A DNA stretch of 25,938 bases from an uncultured Bacilli bacterium (lineage in GTDB: Bacteria > Bacillota_I > Bacilli_A > ML615J-28 > CAG-313), in the NCBI GenBank assembly GCA_904502205.1, contig CAJGDR010000005.1, positions 1 to 25,938 of the forward strand, given 5' to 3'. The notes under the pieces were generated by a model. It ran no database searches, had not been told where the DNA came from, and saw only the letters and a list, made by a program, of their open reading frames with translations. Of this stretch, positions 24,505 through 25,938 are shown piece after piece. How positions within the stretch are numbered: the first letter of the stretch is position 1; each line of letters starts with the position of its first letter. Position numbers and translations under genes: made by a program.

Positions 24505-25677
24505 ATGAAAAGATTTAAAAAGATTATTTTAATTGTTGCTGATTCACTAGGAATCGGTGCGGCATCTGATGCTTTGTTGTATGGTGATTTAAAAACTAAT
24601 ACTTTAGGAAACATTGTTAAAAATTATCCAGATATTAAAATGCCAACATTAGATAAACTTGGTATTCGTTATTTTTTAGGGGATAAAGTCACTCCGAAAG
24701 CAAATCTTGCAAGACTCACAGAAATTAGTGTCGGTAAAGATACTTTAACTGGTCATTTTGAAATGATGGGATTAAAAGTGGATAAACCATTCCCTTCATT
24801 TACTGATACAGGCTTTCCAAAAGAATTGATTGATGCTTTAGAACAGTTTTCTGGTCGTAAAGTTATTGGTAATATTTCAGCTAGTGGTACAGAAATTATT
24901 AAAGATTTAGGAATGGAACAACTTCTTACTGGTGCATTAATTGTTTATACATCAGCTGATTCTGTTTTACAAATTGCTGCAAACGAAGAAATTATTCCAC
25001 TTGAAGAACTTTATAAGATTTGTGAATTTGCAAGAAAAATTACTATTGAAAATCCAGAATGGATGGTTGGTAGAATTATAGCAAGACCATTTGTTGGTAA
25101 TAGTGTTGAAACTTTTAAACGTACAACTAATCGACATGATTATGCTTTAAAGCCTTTTTCAAAGACTTGTTTAAATGTTTTATCCGAAAATGGCTTAGAT
25201 ACAATTGCTGTTGGTAAAATAAATGACATTTTTGATGGTTATGGTATTACTGAATATGTTCGTACAACATCTAATGAAGATGGTATGGACAAGACAATTG
25301 ATTATGCTAAGCGTGATTTTAATGGTTTATGTTTTGTGAATTTAGTGGATTTTGATGCTTTATATGGTCATCGCCGTGATGTTTTAGGTTATAAAGCAGC
25401 AATTGAACGTTTTGATGAAAAACTTGGTATCTTATTAGAACAAATTGATTCGGATACTTTAGTGATGGTTACAGCTGACCATGGTAATGATCCAACTCAT
25501 ACTGGAACTGATCATACAAGAGAAGATGTTCCATTAATTTGTTATTATAAAGGAATTAATGGTAAAATTATGCCGGTGATGGAATCATTTACAGTAATTT
25601 CATCAACAATTTTAGAAAATTTTGGTTTAGAAAAGGTTTCTAAGTATCCTGGATTTTTAAAATTGTTGGAGGATTAA
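24505..25677 (+). CDS. deoB: Phosphopentomutase DeoB
   Basis: DeoB interconverts ribose-1-phosphate (or deoxyribose-1-phosphate) and the 5-phosphate, linking nucleoside breakdown to sugar metabolism. The 390-residue length is typical. As a member of the alkaline phosphatase-like superfamily it shows the metal-binding start (IILIVADSLGIGAASDA, with D13), the phosphate-acceptor threonine region GKDTLTGHFEMMG, and the C-terminal VTADHGNDPTHTGTDHTREDVPL, which holds Mn ligands. AAAGGA (24493-24498), in the end of xerD, is 6 bases before the ATG. In Bacillus punA (purine nucleoside phosphorylase) follows; here an alpha/beta hydrolase does instead. Confidence 0.96.
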   Translation: MKRFKKIILIVADSLGIGAASDALLYGDLKTNTLGNIVKNYPDIKMPTLDKLGIRYFLGDKVTPKANLARLTEISVGKDTLTGHFEMMGLKVDKPFPSFTDTGFPKELIDALEQFSGRKVIGNISASGTEIIKDLGMEQLLTGALIVYTSADSVLQIAANEEIIPLEELYKICEFARKITIENPEWMVGRIIARPFVGNSVETFKRTTNRHDYALKPFSKTCLNVLSENGLDTIAVGKINDIFDGYGITEYVRTTSNEDGMDKTIDYAKRDFNGLCFVNLVDFDALYGHRRDVLGYKAAIERFDEKLGILLEQIDSDTLVMVTADHGNDPTHTGTDHTREDVPLICYYKGINGKIMPVMESFTVISSTILENFGLEKVSKYPGFLKLLED

Positions 25678-25678
25678 G

Positions 25679-25938
25679 ATGTTTAGAACAGAAAAAGTTA
25701 AATTTGATGATAAAGTTTCTTTAAATGTCTATATTTGGTTGCCGGAAAATCTGGAAAACATAAAAGGTACTGTTCAACTTGCTCATGGTATGAGTGAACA
25801 TTTAGGCAGATATCATGAATTTGCAGAATTTTTAAACAGTTTAGGGTTTGTTGTGCTAGGTGCAGATCATTATGGTCATGGATTAACGTGTGCTGATCCT
25901 TTTATGGTTGGGGTTTGTCTTGATTATGACTTTATGAG
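25679..25938 (+). CDS. Alpha/beta hydrolase, monoacylglycerol-lipase-like (3' end outside window)
   Basis: The first 86 residues are visible before the window ends. They contain an N-terminal strand, then VQLAHGMSEHLGRYHEFAEFLNSLGFVVLGADHYGHGLT. This is the oxyanion-region and early fold pattern of the serine aminopeptidase S33/lysophospholipase (monoacylglycerol lipase-like) group of alpha/beta hydrolases (HG-SEH--RY, DH-GHG-S). The GxSxG nucleophile motif would lie further on, so catalytic competence cannot be judged. GGAGG (25668-25672), inside the end of deoB, is 6 bases before the ATG, which begins just after the deoB stop, so it is probably cotranscribed. Its substrate is unknown. Confidence 0.85.
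   Translation, partial: MFRTEKVKFDDKVSLNVYIWLPENLENIKGTVQLAHGMSEHLGRYHEFAEFLNSLGFVVLGADHYGHGLTCADPFMVGVCLDYDFM

Overview
The window is a strongly AT-rich, densely packed stretch of housekeeping chromosome from a low-GC Firmicute. All recognisable genes run on the + strand except ferredoxin (7410-7577) and plsY (7970-8635). Several gene orders match the Bacillus/Staphylococcus chromosome: era-yqzL-recO-glyS-dnaG-rpoD-trmK-nif3, cmk-rpsA-der, parE-parC, lepA-hemW, and spoIIM-xerD-deoB. Tryptophan is always TGG, and TGA occurs only once as a stop, so the standard bacterial code is used rather than the Mycoplasma code. Extreme AT content, small gene set, single-subunit GlyRS, a UPF0154 (YneF) protein and remnants of sporulation loci fit a Bacilli lineage close to the Mollicutes (Acholeplasma/Izemoplasma/Haloplasma/RF39/Erysipelotrichia-like). 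That placement is inference; I cannot name a species.

Layout. 1-1399: the 3' part of era, a YqzL-like gene and recO, closed by a terminator. 1414-7409: a five-gene operon with its own promoter, encoding glycyl-tRNA synthetase, primase, the main sigma factor (the classical macromolecular-synthesis pair), TrmK and a short Nif3 protein. It ends at a perfect bidirectional hairpin shared with the opposing ferredoxin gene. 7577-7729: divergent promoters for ferredoxin and yneF. 7943-7980: a second bidirectional terminator between yneF and plsY. 8636-8830: divergent promoters for plsY and the topoisomerase IV operon parE-parC. 13381-16833: a fused cytidylate kinase/ribosomal protein S1 gene followed by the GTPase gene der. 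16902-18268: an ECF sigma factor, a single-pass membrane protein that is probably its anti-sigma factor, and a small SpoVIF-like protein. 18293-19831: a CNNM/CBS/CorC transporter under a consensus promoter. 19872-25938: a long run without an internal terminator, holding a small membrane protein, lepA, hemW, a short SpoIIM-like protein, xerD, deoB and the start of an alpha/beta hydrolase cut by the window edge.

The genes mostly serve information processing: replication initiation, chromosome decatenation and dimer resolution, transcription, tRNA charging and modification, and ribosome assembly and function. Phospholipid synthesis, nucleotide salvage and ion transport are also represented. No stretch without a gene exceeds 300 bases; the longest is about 195 bases (8636-8830). 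I saw no rRNA, tRNA, CRISPR array, insertion sequence or prophage.

The most interesting items are the cmk-rpsA fusion, which carries an internal ribosome-binding site and a clear codon-usage step at the junction; the ECF sigma/membrane protein/SpoVIF-like cluster with a repeated promoter-leader layout; and the hairpin that contains the yqzL ribosome-binding site.
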